The notes under the pieces were generated by a model. It was not told the origin of the DNA. It was given only the letters and a program-made list of their open reading frames with translations, and did not search any database. A DNA stretch of 64,000 nucleotides. Origin: Hyphomonas sp. (GTDB lineage Bacteria; Pseudomonadota; Alphaproteobacteria; Caulobacterales; Hyphomonadaceae). The position numbers and the translations under genes were made by a program. Shown here in pieces: positions 34,882-43,844 of the stretch. The first letter of the stretch is position 1. Every line of letters starts with the position of its first letter. The stretch is taken from the NCBI RefSeq assembly GCF_022844445.1, contig NZ_JALHLS010000005.1, positions 177,709 through 241,708 on the forward strand. The letters run 5' to 3'.

Positions 34882-36831
34882 ATGCGTAGCCAGATCTTGG
34901 TTTCAGGCTTGCTTATCTTTGCATTCGGCGCCCCAGCGGCGCTGGCCCAGACCGCGCCGCCGCCCCTCGAAGTGTATGGCGGCCTTCCCCTGTTTTCCGA
35001 TGTCGAACTTTCGCCAGACGGCACCCGGGTCGCGGCGATTGCCAATGTGCAGCAGGACACGCGACTGATGGTTCTGGGGACGGACGGAAACCTGATCCTG
35101 CGGGTTGGCGTCGACTCGATCAAACCCCGAGGTGTCTCGTTCTATGACAACGATCACATGCTCGCCCTGGTATCGGACACGACGAAATTCTTCGGCTCCC
35201 GCAGCAAGCTGGAGTTTTCCGGCGCCTACTCGATCAACGTAAATGAAGGCGGGCCGGTGCCACTGCTCTACAAAACCAAGGACCTATTTCCTGCGCAGAG
35301 CGGGCTCGGCCGGATCGTCGGGCACGGGAGTAAACCGGGAACGGTGCTGATGCCCGCCTATATCGGTTCAATGTACCAAACGCCATCGAAGGACCTGCTG
35401 GAGGTGAGCCTCAAAACCGGCAGGGGTATAACGAAGTTCAAGGGTACAACGGACACGATCGACTGGTTCACGGATGGTCATGGCGGCGTGCTCGCGCGCG
35501 AACGGTACAACAACGAAAGCGATGTCTATGAGGTACAGATACGCGATGGCGGCTGGAAAACGATCTTTGAGCGGAAGAAAGTCGAAATCCCTCCACTCTC
35601 CATCACCGGCGTCATGCCGGACGGCTCGGGTTTCGCATTTGTGGATCCAGGTGATGAGGACATATTTGACGGACTGATGGTGCTTGGGCTCGACGGCAAG
35701 ATTTCCGGCCCGGTCCTGAAACGTCCCGGACATGACATCGACGCCGTCTACCGGGACGATGAGCGCCGCATTCTGGGCGTCCGCTATTCAGGCATGAAGC
35801 CGGACTACGAGTTCCTCGATGCCGGACTGAAGGCGAGCCATGAAGCCATGACGGCGGCGATGCCGAACGCGGTGCTGTATCTCGACTCGTGGTCGGATGA
35901 TCGCAAAACCGTTCTCTACTACGCCTTCGACCCCGCACTCGGCGAGGTCTGGCTGGTGCAGGATATGACGACGGGCGGGCTGCAGCTGCTGGCGCGGGCA
36001 CGCGAAAAGCTGGCGGCAGCACAGACTTCCGCGCCGGTCGGCATTGAATACAAGGCCCGCGACGGCCTGACCATTCCCGCCGTCGTGACCCTGCCGCCTG
36101 GCGCTTTGATCGACGATCAGGCGAAGCGTCCGCTGATCGTTCTGCCGCATGGCGGGCCGGCCGCCTATGACCGGCTCGACTTCGATTGGATGGCGCAATT
36201 CTTTGCGAGCCGGGGATATGCCGTCCTGCAACCGAACTTCCGGGGCTCGGCGGGTTTTGGCAAAGACTTCTTGGATGCCGGCGCGGGCGAATGGGGCGGC
36301 AAGATGCAGGATGACCTGACCGATGGCGTGATCGCGCTGGCTGACTCAGGCATTGCCGACAAGGACCGCGTCTGCATCGTCGGCGCCAGCTATGGCGGGT
36401 ATGCGGCGCTGGCGGGCGCGGCATTCACGCCGGACGTCTACAAGTGCAGCGTTGCAATTGCGCCGGTGAGCGATCTCAACGCGATGCTGCAGGAGAGCCG
36501 GCAGAAATACGGATACGATCACTGGGTCATCAGCTATTGGGAAAGCATAATGGCGGATGGTGAGGCCCGGCGGAAAAAGTTACAGGCCATCTCTCCGGCG
36601 AAGGCGGCGAGCCAGATCAAAATACCTGTGCTGCTGATCCATGGCGTGGACGACACGGTCGTCCCGATTTCCCAAAGCGAACTGATGGAACGGGCGCTGA
36701 AAGATGCGGGCAGGCCAGTGGAGTTCGTGATACTGAAGGGTGAGGACCACTGGCTGTCGGGCGCCGAAACGCGCTTGCAGTTACTCAAGGAAATCGACGG
36801 GTTCCTGCAAACCCACCTGCCCGTTGATTGA
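34882..36831 (+). CDS. S9-family (acylaminoacyl/prolyl oligopeptidase-like) exported peptidase
   Basis: The 649-residue product has a signal peptide ending GAPAALAQ. A seven-bladed propeller region (about 30-380) begins LPLFSDVELSPDGTRVAAI. The C-terminal alpha/beta-hydrolase has VLPHGGPAAYDRLDFDW, NFRGSAGFG, the nucleophile elbow GASYGGYAAL, the catalytic Asp in HGVDDTVVPI and His in KGEDHWLSG. It should cleave short peptides in the periplasm. It starts after the helicase terminator, and the VOC gene follows 14 bases later. Confidence 0.93.
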   Translation: MRSQILVSGLLIFAFGAPAALAQTAPPPLEVYGGLPLFSDVELSPDGTRVAAIANVQQDTRLMVLGTDGNLILRVGVDSIKPRGVSFYDNDHMLALVSDTTKFFGSRSKLEFSGAYSINVNEGGPVPLLYKTKDLFPAQSGLGRIVGHGSKPGTVLMPAYIGSMYQTPSKDLLEVSLKTGRGITKFKGTTDTIDWFTDGHGGVLARERYNNESDVYEVQIRDGGWKTIFERKKVEIPPLSITGVMPDGSGFAFVDPGDEDIFDGLMVLGLDGKISGPVLKRPGHDIDAVYRDDERRILGVRYSGMKPDYEFLDAGLKASHEAMTAAMPNAVLYLDSWSDDRKTVLYYAFDPALGEVWLVQDMTTGGLQLLARAREKLAAAQTSAPVGIEYKARDGLTIPAVVTLPPGALIDDQAKRPLIVLPHGGPAAYDRLDFDWMAQFFASRGYAVLQPNFRGSAGFGKDFLDAGAGEWGGKMQDDLTDGVIALADSGIADKDRVCIVGASYGGYAALAGAAFTPDVYKCSVAIAPVSDLNAMLQESRQKYGYDHWVISYWESIMADGEARRKKLQAISPAKAASQIKIPVLLIHGVDDTVVPISQSELMERALKDAGRPVEFVILKGEDHWLSGAETRLQLLKEIDGFLQTHLPVD

Positions 36832-36845
36832 CCAGAGTTGCGGAG

Positions 36846-37232
36846 ATGCCGGTACTTGGAATTGGAGGCGTGTTCTTTCGCGCGAAGGACCCTGAAGCGC
36901 TGAGCGCATGGTATGACCGCCACCTTGGCGTAGGCAGCGGGCATGATGGTAGTGGCACGAAGAACGCGGACGACTGGTTCTGGCAGGTGAAAGCGGGGCC
37001 GGTGGTGTTTGCGCCTTTCAAGGCTGCGACGGATTATTGGCCGTCGGGCAAAGAGTTCCTGCTGAACTTCCGCGTTTCGGGGCTGGACCACCTGCTCTCG
37101 TCCCTGCGCGCGTCGGGCATTGAGGTGGAGACCCGCGCCGAATGGGACGCGCCGGAGACCGGGCGGTTTGCGCGTATCTGCGATCCTGAAGGAAACCCCG
37201 TCGAACTGTGGGAGCCCCCTTCCGCGGGCTGA
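36846..37232 (+). CDS. VOC-family (glyoxalase-like) protein
   Basis: The 128-residue product starts MPVLGIGGVFFRAKDPEALS. GVFFRAKDPEALSAWYDRHLG and the C-terminal FARICDPEGNPVELWEP are the paired beta-alpha-beta units of glyoxalase/dioxygenase proteins, with the usual Glu metal ligand in VELWE. It is a single VOC module pair likely to act as a dimer. The substrate is unknown. The TTG six codons upstream is an alternative start overlapping the S9 stop. Confidence 0.85.
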   Translation: MPVLGIGGVFFRAKDPEALSAWYDRHLGVGSGHDGSGTKNADDWFWQVKAGPVVFAPFKAATDYWPSGKEFLLNFRVSGLDHLLSSLRASGIEVETRAEWDAPETGRFARICDPEGNPVELWEPPSAG

Positions 37233-37243
37233 TTAAAAAATGA

Positions 37244-37271
37244 GGGGCCCTCTCCCCGGGGGAGGGGCCCC
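37244..37271. terminator. Bidirectional terminator between the VOC and aldehyde dehydrogenase genes
   Basis: GGGGCCC plus CTCCC pairs with GGGAG plus GGGCCCC, with one bulged T and a CGG loop. On the minus strand it is followed by TCATTTTTT, a good U-run for the leftward aldehyde dehydrogenase; on the plus strand TTCTGGTTGTTT follows. Confidence 0.82.
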
Positions 37272-37286
37272 TTCTGGTTGTTTGGC

Positions 37287-38723
37287 CTACTTCTTCAGGC
37301 GGCCCTTCACCTGGGCGCGGAACTTGTCGCCGTAAGGCGGGCGCATCATGGCGAGGATTTCGTTGTTGGTCTGCGTGTAGATAGCCTTCTTGTGACTGAA
37401 CTCCAGGAAGCCGTCGCGGCCGTGATAGGCCCCCATGCCGGACGGGCCGACGCCGCCGAAGGGCAGGTCTTCCTGTGCGACGTGGAAGATCACGTCATTG
37501 ACGGTGACACCGCCTGAGGTGGTGTTGTTCAGGACAAGGTCTTTCTCGGCGGCATCTTCGCCGAAATAATAGAGGCCGAGCGGGCGCGGATGCGCGTTGA
37601 TATAGGCAACCGCGTCTTTCGCATCGTTGTAGGACTTTATGGGCAGGATCGGCCCGAAGATTTCATCCTGCATCACCTTCATGTCGTCGGTCGGATCGAT
37701 GATCAGTGTCGGCGGTATCTTGTGGTGCGGCTGCTGGGCAAAGTTTTCGGACTTCGGATTCAGCGTGACGACCTCGGCGCCCTTGGTGCGCGCATCTTCG
37801 ATATAGCCCTGGATCCGGTCGAAGTGGCGCTGATTCACGACGGAGGTGTAGTCGTCATTGTCTTTCAGGCCGGTGGGATACATCGTCTCGATGGCGCGGG
37901 TGGCGGCGCCTACGAATTCCTGCGTCTTGTCTTTTGGCACGAAGGCATAGTCCGGCGCGAGGCAGATCTGCCCGGCGTTCAGCGTCTTGCCGGCCATGAT
38001 GCGGCTGGCAGCTTTCTGCAGGTCGGCAGAGCGGCCGAGGATGACGGGCGACTTGCCGCCCAGCTCCAGCGTCAGCGGTACGAGATTGTCAGCGGCGGCG
38101 CGCATGACGTGATGGGCAACCGACGTCGCGCCGGTGAAGAGGATATGGTCGAACGGAAGCTTCGAGAATTCAGCGCCGATATCCGGCCCGCCGGTGACGA
38201 CGACGACTTCCTCGGCGGTGTAGTATTTCGCGAACAGCTCTTTCATCAGCTCGGACGTCGCCTCGGTGAACTCCGACGGCTTGATCATGCAGCGGTTGCC
38301 GGCGGCAAATACGCCCGCGAGCGGCGTGAAGGTTAGGTTCACCGGGAAGTTCCACGGGCTGATGACGCCGATGACGCCTTTCGGCTGGTACTGCAGCTCG
38401 GCCTTCGAGCCGAGCAGGCCGAGCGGGAACTCCACCTTGCGCTTTTCCGGCTGCATCCATTTCGCGACATGCTTCTTGGCGTGCTTCAGGGCGCCAATGG
38501 AGCCCGCGATGTCGGTGAGGTTCGACTGGTCCTTCGAACGGTGGCCGAAGTCTTTCGCCATCGCATCGTTCAGCGCGTCACCGTGCGTGGCGAGCAAGTC
38601 GATCGACTTGTCCAACCATTCGATGCGCCGGGCGAGCGAGGGCGCGCCGTCGCGCAGGTGCGCAGCTTTCTGGCGGTCGAGCAGTGTACGCATGCCTGTA
38701 CCGGTGATCGCGTCGAGGGCCAT
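37287..38723 (-). CDS. Coniferyl-aldehyde dehydrogenase-type NAD(P) aldehyde dehydrogenase
   Basis: The 478-residue product starts MALDAITGTGMRTLLDRQKA. The catalytic cysteine lies in AGQICLAPDYAFVP and the general-base glutamate in LTLELGGKSPVIL; the cofactor site has VISPWNFPVNLTFTPLAG and FTGATSVAHHVM. The C-terminal GGVTVNDVIFHVAQEDLPFGG matches the class-3-like/coniferyl aldehyde (CalB) branch. It oxidises aromatic or fatty aldehydes to acids. It diverges from the enoyl-CoA hydratase gene. Confidence 0.92.
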   Translation of the reverse strand: MALDAITGTGMRTLLDRQKAAHLRDGAPSLARRIEWLDKSIDLLATHGDALNDAMAKDFGHRSKDQSNLTDIAGSIGALKHAKKHVAKWMQPEKRKVEFPLGLLGSKAELQYQPKGVIGVISPWNFPVNLTFTPLAGVFAAGNRCMIKPSEFTEATSELMKELFAKYYTAEEVVVVTGGPDIGAEFSKLPFDHILFTGATSVAHHVMRAAADNLVPLTLELGGKSPVILGRSADLQKAASRIMAGKTLNAGQICLAPDYAFVPKDKTQEFVGAATRAIETMYPTGLKDNDDYTSVVNQRHFDRIQGYIEDARTKGAEVVTLNPKSENFAQQPHHKIPPTLIIDPTDDMKVMQDEIFGPILPIKSYNDAKDAVAYINAHPRPLGLYYFGEDAAEKDLVLNNTTSGGVTVNDVIFHVAQEDLPFGGVGPSGMGAYHGRDGFLEFSHKKAIYTQTNNEILAMMRPPYGDKFRAQVKGRLKK

Positions 38724-38884
38724 TGAAATTCTCCGAAGTTGAGCTTGTGAACAGTGTAGCGTGCGTTCAGCATTTGCGCCATGGGGGCCGGAACCTGACC
38801 CGGCGTGAGGCTTTTCGCGGGCCGGGCAATCGGCTTAATTCGCGCTCAAACCCGAATATGGGCCGGCATATGGGAGCGTCTGCG

Positions 38885-39685
38885 ATGACCAAGTACGAGA
38901 AGATTTCCTACGAGCGCGACGGCGATATTGCGATCATTGCATTCGATGACGACAAGACGCTGAACGCCTGCGGCGTCGATACGGCCATTGAGTTGCTGCA
39001 CGCTTTTGAAGTTGCCGCAAAGGAAGCGCGCTGCACGATCCTGACCGGCAAGGGCCGCGGCTTCTGCTCGGGCGCCAATCTCGGCGGCATGGGTTCCGGC
39101 CCGGCCCTCTCCCACCCTGATTCGCCGCCGGATGCCGGCAAGGCGCTGGACGCATTCTACAATCCGCTGGTCACCGCGATCCGCGAACATCCCCATCCGG
39201 TGATCACCGCCGTGAACGGCGCGGCGGCCGGCGTCGGCTGCGCGATCGGCCTGATGGGCGACTTAGTGATCGCCGGCAAGAGCGCCTACTTCCTGCAGGC
39301 CTTCCGCCGCATCGGCCTGGTGCCGGATGGCGGCTCGAGCTACTTGCTTGCCAAGACCATCGGCCGGGTGCGCGCTATGGAAATGGCACTTCTGGGTGAA
39401 AAACTGCCAGCTGAAACGGCGCTGCAATGGGGCCTCGTGAACCGCGTGGTCGAGGATGCGAAGCTGATGGAAACCGCAAAGGAATTTGCGCAGAAACTAG
39501 CGACCGGCCCGACCGTCGCGCTGTCGCTGGCACGCCAGTGCATCTGGGACGCCTGCGATGACGATTTCGGCGCCGCGCTTCACAATGAACGGGTCGCCCA
39601 GCGCGATGCGGGACGCACGGAAGACTTCCGCGAAGGCGTCTCGGCCTTCCTCCAGAAGCGTGCCGCGGTATTCAAGGGCAGGTAA
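38885..39685 (+). CDS. Enoyl-CoA hydratase/isomerase family protein
   Basis: The 266-residue product from the ATG at 38885 starts MTKYEKISYERDGDIAIIAF. Crotonase features are GRGFCSGANLGGMG (oxyanion hole), ITAVNGAAAGVGCAIGLMGDLVIA and FRRIGLVPDGGSSYLLAK with acidic Asp at the catalytic loop. GGAG lies about 9 bases before the start, which favours it over upstream in-frame ATGs. It acts on acyl-CoA in beta-oxidation or a related pathway. Confidence 0.92.
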   Translation: MTKYEKISYERDGDIAIIAFDDDKTLNACGVDTAIELLHAFEVAAKEARCTILTGKGRGFCSGANLGGMGSGPALSHPDSPPDAGKALDAFYNPLVTAIREHPHPVITAVNGAAAGVGCAIGLMGDLVIAGKSAYFLQAFRRIGLVPDGGSSYLLAKTIGRVRAMEMALLGEKLPAETALQWGLVNRVVEDAKLMETAKEFAQKLATGPTVALSLARQCIWDACDDDFGAALHNERVAQRDAGRTEDFREGVSAFLQKRAAVFKGR

Positions 39686-39781
39686 TCCCTGATTGCAGAC
39701 CTGAAATTGCGTTTCCCTTAAAGATTACGAAACCCATTTCGCTCTAAGTACCGTTTCGGACGCAAAACCGGATTGGGCGCA

Positions 39782-40270
39782 ATGGACTACAGGCTCGTGC
39801 ACTTCAACTGCGCTCGCCCCATGGGCAAGTTCGACTTCAGCAATGAATTCGTTCAGGTTTTTGTCGCGCTGCTGCCGCGCATCTTCAAGGATGGCGACGC
39901 GTTTGAAGGCCTGATCCATCATGATCATGGCCTGCGCTGCCCGGACGGGAGTTGGCGCGGGTTCACGAATGCGTTTCCGTATCCGCAAGAATGGCGTGCG
40001 CCCGATATTTCCACCCTCGCCGTCTGGCGTTCGCTGGAAGACCTGAAGGCGTTCAGCCACAATGGCCGCACCCATCCGCCTGGCATGCGGCGCCTGGCTC
40101 AGGAAATCGACCGCAGCGATGGCCCCGGCTTCGTGATGTGGTGGGCTCCGAAAGGCGCGCGCTTTACGCTTGAGGACGGCTGGCAGCGCCTGCAGCATCT
40201 GCGCCAGCATGGCTCCACCGACTATGCCTTCTCGCTGGATCAGCCGGTGAAGTGTCCCGTGGCGGCCTGA
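39782..40270 (+). CDS. DUF3291-domain protein
   Basis: The 162-residue product starts MDYRLVHFNCARPMGKFDFS. RGFTNAFPYPQEWRAPDISTLAVWRSLEDLKAF (split across the motif) and FVMWWAPKGARFTLEDGWQRLQHL are typical DUF3291 blocks, a dimeric alpha-beta-barrel-like fold. Function is unknown. It ends at the base before the convergent TfoX gene's stop. Confidence 0.85.
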   Translation: MDYRLVHFNCARPMGKFDFSNEFVQVFVALLPRIFKDGDAFEGLIHHDHGLRCPDGSWRGFTNAFPYPQEWRAPDISTLAVWRSLEDLKAFSHNGRTHPPGMRRLAQEIDRSDGPGFVMWWAPKGARFTLEDGWQRLQHLRQHGSTDYAFSLDQPVKCPVAA

Positions 40271-40639
40271 TCACTTCTTCTTTCTGGGCTTCGGCTTTGC
40301 CGCCGCCTTTTCTCGGGCGACCGCGAGCGCGCGTTTGCCCCACTGGCTCGCTTCATCGGGATCGTCCATCGCCGAGGATGGCAGGCTGACATAGCCCATG
40401 TCGATCACTTCGCCGGTGCTGGGTTTCGTCCAGAGGAAAGGCGCGCAGCCTTCGGCTTCAAGATCAGCGCGCAGTTTAGGGTCGGTCTTCAGATAGACGG
40501 TATCATCCCCGAGCAATGCAAACATCAGACCTTCGCGGAACACACCCGCCCCGCCGAACATGCGCCGTATGCTGACGGTCCCCATCGGGGCGAACAGCTC
40601 GGCCACGAACTCATGGAAGGGGTCAGGCGCCTTGGCCAT
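40271..40639 (-). CDS. TfoX/Sxy-family N-terminal domain protein
   Basis: The 122-residue product starts MAKAPDPFHEFVAELFAPMG. The TfoX_N core appears as SIRRMFGGAGVFREGLMFALL, DTVYLKTDPKLRADLE and PFLWTKPSTGEVIDMGYVSLP. It lacks the TfoX C-terminal domain and ends with a lysine tail, as in many alphaproteobacterial members. Competence regulation is known for the gammaproteobacterial relatives only. It is the last gene of a leftward four-gene operon beginning with the acyl-CoA dehydrogenase. Confidence 0.88.
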   Translation of the reverse strand: MAKAPDPFHEFVAELFAPMGTVSIRRMFGGAGVFREGLMFALLGDDTVYLKTDPKLRADLEAEGCAPFLWTKPSTGEVIDMGYVSLPSSAMDDPDEASQWGKRALAVAREKAAAKPKPRKKK

Positions 40640-40642
40640 GGC

Positions 40643-40903
40643 TCAGGCCGCCGGCAGGCCCAGCCGGTAGACACCCTTGAATGTATCCGGGTCTCCGACC
40701 GGCTTGCCTTTCCGGTAGATTGCGATAGCGCCCGCCTTGTGCAGCCGGATCGCTTCGGCACGCACATCCTTCAGTACACGCACGAAGTTCTCCGGGCTGA
40801 CGGCCTTGGCGGCGTCCTCCGGCGCGATCGTCTTGCCAGCGCCTTTGGCGGCGGTCAGCGCGAGGATTGCGTCGCGAACCGGATTCTTGGGCGGTTCGCT
40901 CAC
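40643..40903 (-). CDS. DUF3253-like small protein
   Basis: The 86-residue product starts MSEPPKNPVRDAILALTAAK. It reads as a winged-helix-like unit: ISPEDAA-like TIAPEDAAKAVSPENFVRVLKDVRAEAIRLHKAG (split), then AIAIYRKGKPVGDPDTFKG, the conserved end of DUF3253. Function is unknown. It overlaps the upstream serine hydrolase by 4 bases and precedes the TfoX gene by 3. Confidence 0.82.
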   Translation of the reverse strand: MSEPPKNPVRDAILALTAAKGAGKTIAPEDAAKAVSPENFVRVLKDVRAEAIRLHKAGAIAIYRKGKPVGDPDTFKGVYRLGLPAA

Positions 40904-42135
40904 CAGTCGATCGCCGAATAGACGAGCTGCTGGAACTGCATGCGCATCGGATAGGTGGACGACGGCATAAGCTGCGTGGCCTGAATGGCGATCAATTCTT
41001 CTTCGGAATCGATCCAGAAGAAGGTGGAGGCCAGGCCGCCCCAGCTGAAGGTGCCGTTGCTGCCCGGCTGGCGGGTCTGTACAATATCGGTGACGACCGA
41101 ACCGCCGAGGCCAAAGCCAACACCATCTGCCATAACTTCGGTGAAGGCCGAGCGGCCCATACCGCGCATGGTCTGGCCATCCGGCAGGTGATTCTGGCGC
41201 ATGAACTCCCAGGTCTTGGGACTGATGATGCGTGCGCCGTCGAGCGTGCCGCCGCGCAGAAGCATCAGGGCAAAGCGGTGATAGTCACGCACCGTGGAGG
41301 CGAGACCGCCGCCGGCGTTGAGCAGGTTCGGGCGCTTCGAATAAAGTTTCGATGCAGCGCCGCCGGGGTCGGCGAGCGTCGTCTCACCAGTCTTTGCGTC
41401 CTTCTGATAGCAAGCCATCAGGCGATGGATCTTCTCCGGCGGCACCCAGAAATCAGTGTCGTCCATGCCGAGCGGACCGAAGATGCGTTCACGGAAGAAT
41501 TCGTCAAGCGGCTGGCCTGAGATGATCTCGACAAGGGCGCCGAGCGTGTCGATGGAGTGGCTGTAGCGCCATTCCGTTCCAGGAGAGAACGCCAGCGGCA
41601 GCTGGCCGATCTGGCGGGCCATGTCCTGCAGCGTATCCTTCGGATGGCCGACCTTGTTGATGCGGTAGATTTCGTCGGTCTCGTCCTGCATCAGGAAGCC
41701 GTAGGTAAGGCCGGATGTGTGGGTTACCAGATCCAGCACGGTCATTTCGCGGTCGGGCTTGCGGAGTTTCGGCGCGGCCGCCGTGCCGCCGTCCCAGACC
41801 ATGGCGTTCTTGTATTCCGGAATGTAGCGGCTGACCGGATGGTCTAGCCGGATCTTGCAATCCTCGAGCAGCATCATGATGGCGAGCGTCGTGATCGGCT
41901 TCGTCATCGAATAGATTCGGAAGATCGTCTCGGCACTGATTGCTTCCTTGCCGCCCATCTCGGTCGTACCGGTATAGCTTTCATGCGCGATCTCGCCGCC
42001 GCGCGAGACCAGCAGCGCCATGCAGGGCAGCTTGCCGGAGTCGATATAGTTTTCCTTGAAATAAGCCGGCATCGCGGCGAGCCGTTCTGCATTGAGGCCG
42101 ACTTCGTGCGGGTCTGTGGGGTCGTGGTCGAACAT
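40900..42135 (-). CDS. Beta-lactamase-fold serine hydrolase (EstB/class C-like)
   Basis: The 411-residue product starts MFDHDPTDPHEVGLNAERLA, with no signal peptide. The SxxK motif is SMTKPITT, the second motif is YSHSIDTLG (Tyr with His in place of Asn) and SWGG stands near the third. This is the family VIII esterase/6-aminohexanoate-dimer hydrolase pattern rather than a resistance enzyme. It should hydrolyse esters or amides in the cytoplasm. Its start overlaps the acyl-CoA dehydrogenase stop by one base. Confidence 0.9.
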   Translation of the reverse strand: MFDHDPTDPHEVGLNAERLAAMPAYFKENYIDSGKLPCMALLVSRGGEIAHESYTGTTEMGGKEAISAETIFRIYSMTKPITTLAIMMLLEDCKIRLDHPVSRYIPEYKNAMVWDGGTAAAPKLRKPDREMTVLDLVTHTSGLTYGFLMQDETDEIYRINKVGHPKDTLQDMARQIGQLPLAFSPGTEWRYSHSIDTLGALVEIISGQPLDEFFRERIFGPLGMDDTDFWVPPEKIHRLMACYQKDAKTGETTLADPGGAASKLYSKRPNLLNAGGGLASTVRDYHRFALMLLRGGTLDGARIISPKTWEFMRQNHLPDGQTMRGMGRSAFTEVMADGVGFGLGGSVVTDIVQTRQPGSNGTFSWGGLASTFFWIDSEEELIAIQATQLMPSSTYPMRMQFQQLVYSAIDW

Positions 42136-43295
42136 CAGAGGGTTCCTGCTTTGGCGGCCCGGGCAAGTTCGCGGGCGATGATGATCTGCTGGATCTGGCT
42201 GGTGCCTTCATAAAGGCGGAAGATGCGAACGTCGCGGTAGAAACGCTCGATACCGTAATCGGTGACGTAACCGGCGCCGCCGAAGATCTGGACGGCACGG
42301 TCGGCGACACGGCCGCAGGCTTCGGTGGCGAAGAGCTTGGCGCAGGAGGCGAGCATGGTGACGTCTTCGCCCGCGTCGCGGCGGCGGGCGGCATCGAGGA
42401 TCATGCACTCGGCGGCATAGGTTTCGGCCTGGCTGTCGGCGATCAGGCCCTGCAGCAGCTGATGCTCGAAGATCGGCTTGCCGAACTGCCTGCGCTCCAG
42501 CGCGTAGGCGACCATTTCGCGGATCAGGCGTTTGGAGACGCCTGTGGCGACGGCGGAAATGTGCAGGCGGCCCTTGTCGAGGACACTCATCGCGACCTTG
42601 AAGCCTTCGCCTTCCTTGGCGATCAGGTTGGCGGCGGGCACGCGGGCATTCTCGAAGATCACGTCACAGATATGCGCGCCTTGCTGGCCCATCTTCTTCT
42701 CGGGCTTGCCGACCGAGAGGCCGGGCGTGCCGCGCTCGACAATGAAGGCCGAGACGCCCTTGGCGCCGGGCTCGTCCGGATTGGTGCGCGCCATCACTGT
42801 GAAGAGGTCTGCCTTATTGGCGTTGGTGATGTAACGCTTGGTGCCGTTCAGTACGTAATGGTCGCCGTCGCGGACCGCGCGCGTCTTGAGGCCGGCGGCG
42901 TCAGAGCCGGCTTCCGGCTCGGTCAGGGCGAAGCTGGCGATCAGGTCGCCCGAGGCCACGCCGGGGAGCCATTTCTGTTTCTGGGCTTCTGTGCCGAACA
43001 GGATCAGCGCCTGGCTGCCGATGCCAATGTTGGTGCCGGCTACGGACCGGAACGCGGGCGAAGTCTTGCCCAGCTCCATGGCCACGAGGCACTCGGTTTC
43101 CATGTCGAGGTCGAGCCCGCCATACTGTTCCGGCACGGCTATGCCGAACAGGCCGAGGGCCTTCATCTCGTCGACCACGTGCTGGGGCACGGCGTCTTCC
43201 TCGCCGACCTGGGCCTCGACCGGCACGCAGGTTTCGGTCACGAAGCGGCGCACCTGTTCGATCAGTGCAGCGCGGGTTTCGGCGTCAAAGGCCAT
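42135..43295 (-). CDS. Acyl-CoA dehydrogenase
   Basis: The 386-residue product from the ATG at 43293-43295 starts MAFDAETRAALIEQVRRFVT; GGGAGA lies about 9 bases upstream. Signature blocks are SFALTEPEAGSDAAGLKTRA, YVLNGTKRYITNANKAD, ERRQFGKPIFEHQLLQGLIAD and the C-terminal GGAGYVTDYGIERFYRDVRIFRLYEGTSQIQ (split), whose Glu is the catalytic base. It is an FAD enzyme of fatty or branched acyl-CoA oxidation. It leads the leftward operon with the serine hydrolase, DUF3253 and TfoX genes. Confidence 0.96.
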   Translation of the reverse strand: MAFDAETRAALIEQVRRFVTETCVPVEAQVGEEDAVPQHVVDEMKALGLFGIAVPEQYGGLDLDMETECLVAMELGKTSPAFRSVAGTNIGIGSQALILFGTEAQKQKWLPGVASGDLIASFALTEPEAGSDAAGLKTRAVRDGDHYVLNGTKRYITNANKADLFTVMARTNPDEPGAKGVSAFIVERGTPGLSVGKPEKKMGQQGAHICDVIFENARVPAANLIAKEGEGFKVAMSVLDKGRLHISAVATGVSKRLIREMVAYALERRQFGKPIFEHQLLQGLIADSQAETYAAECMILDAARRRDAGEDVTMLASCAKLFATEACGRVADRAVQIFGGAGYVTDYGIERFYRDVRIFRLYEGTSQIQQIIIARELARAAKAGTL

Positions 43296-43412
43296 GGGTT
43301 TCGTCTCCCGGACAGGTTTCTTGCTGGCCACTTTATGCCGCTACGGCACGCTTGTCGAAGGGGGCCGTAAGGGTATGGTTGCCGCAGCCGGATCAGGCCA
43401 CCGGGAGGGCAC

Positions 43413-43844
43413 ATGGCAACGACGATCGAGACCAGCGGGGAGTTCGCGGGTTGGACCACCTGGAAGGAGGAGCCGTTCGAACATGATACGGCCGGGCCTT
43501 TCTATTTCAAGGTAGACGAAAAGGGGCCGGTGGCCGCCTTCCGCGTAACACGTAAGCACATGAACGCCGGCGGCGTGGTGCATGGCGGCTGCCTCATGAC
43601 CTTTGCCGATTTCGCCCTGTTCGCCCTCGGCCATGATGCCATGGAGGGCAGCTATGGCGTGACCGTTGCCTTCACGGCCGAATTCATAGACGGGGCTCTG
43701 GAAGGCGAACTGCTGACGGCGCGCGGCGACACACTGCGCAAGGGCGGATCGCTGAGCTTCGTGCGCGGCATCATCCACGGCGAGGACGGCCGTCCCGTCC
43801 TGAACTTTTCCGGTACAATCAAGAAACTGAGGAAACCCGCATGA
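43413..43844 (+). CDS. PaaI-family hotdog thioesterase
   Basis: The 143-residue product starts MATTIETSGEFAGWTTWKEE. NAGGVVHGGCLMTFADFALFALG contains the HGG and the catalytic Asp of PaaI-type thioesterases. GYGVTVAF-like SYGVTVAFTAEFIDGALEGE and RGDTLRKGGSLSFVRG complete the fold. It hydrolyses acyl- or aryl-CoA. The next SDR overlaps it by 4 bases, so they are coupled. Confidence 0.92.
   Translation: MATTIETSGEFAGWTTWKEEPFEHDTAGPFYFKVDEKGPVAAFRVTRKHMNAGGVVHGGCLMTFADFALFALGHDAMEGSYGVTVAFTAEFIDGALEGELLTARGDTLRKGGSLSFVRGIIHGEDGRPVLNFSGTIKKLRKPA

Noticed and set aside
40900..42135. Serine hydrolase considered as an antibiotic-resistance class C beta-lactamase.
   Set aside because: It has no signal peptide and the YxN and KTG motifs are replaced (YSH and SWGG), as in family VIII esterases.
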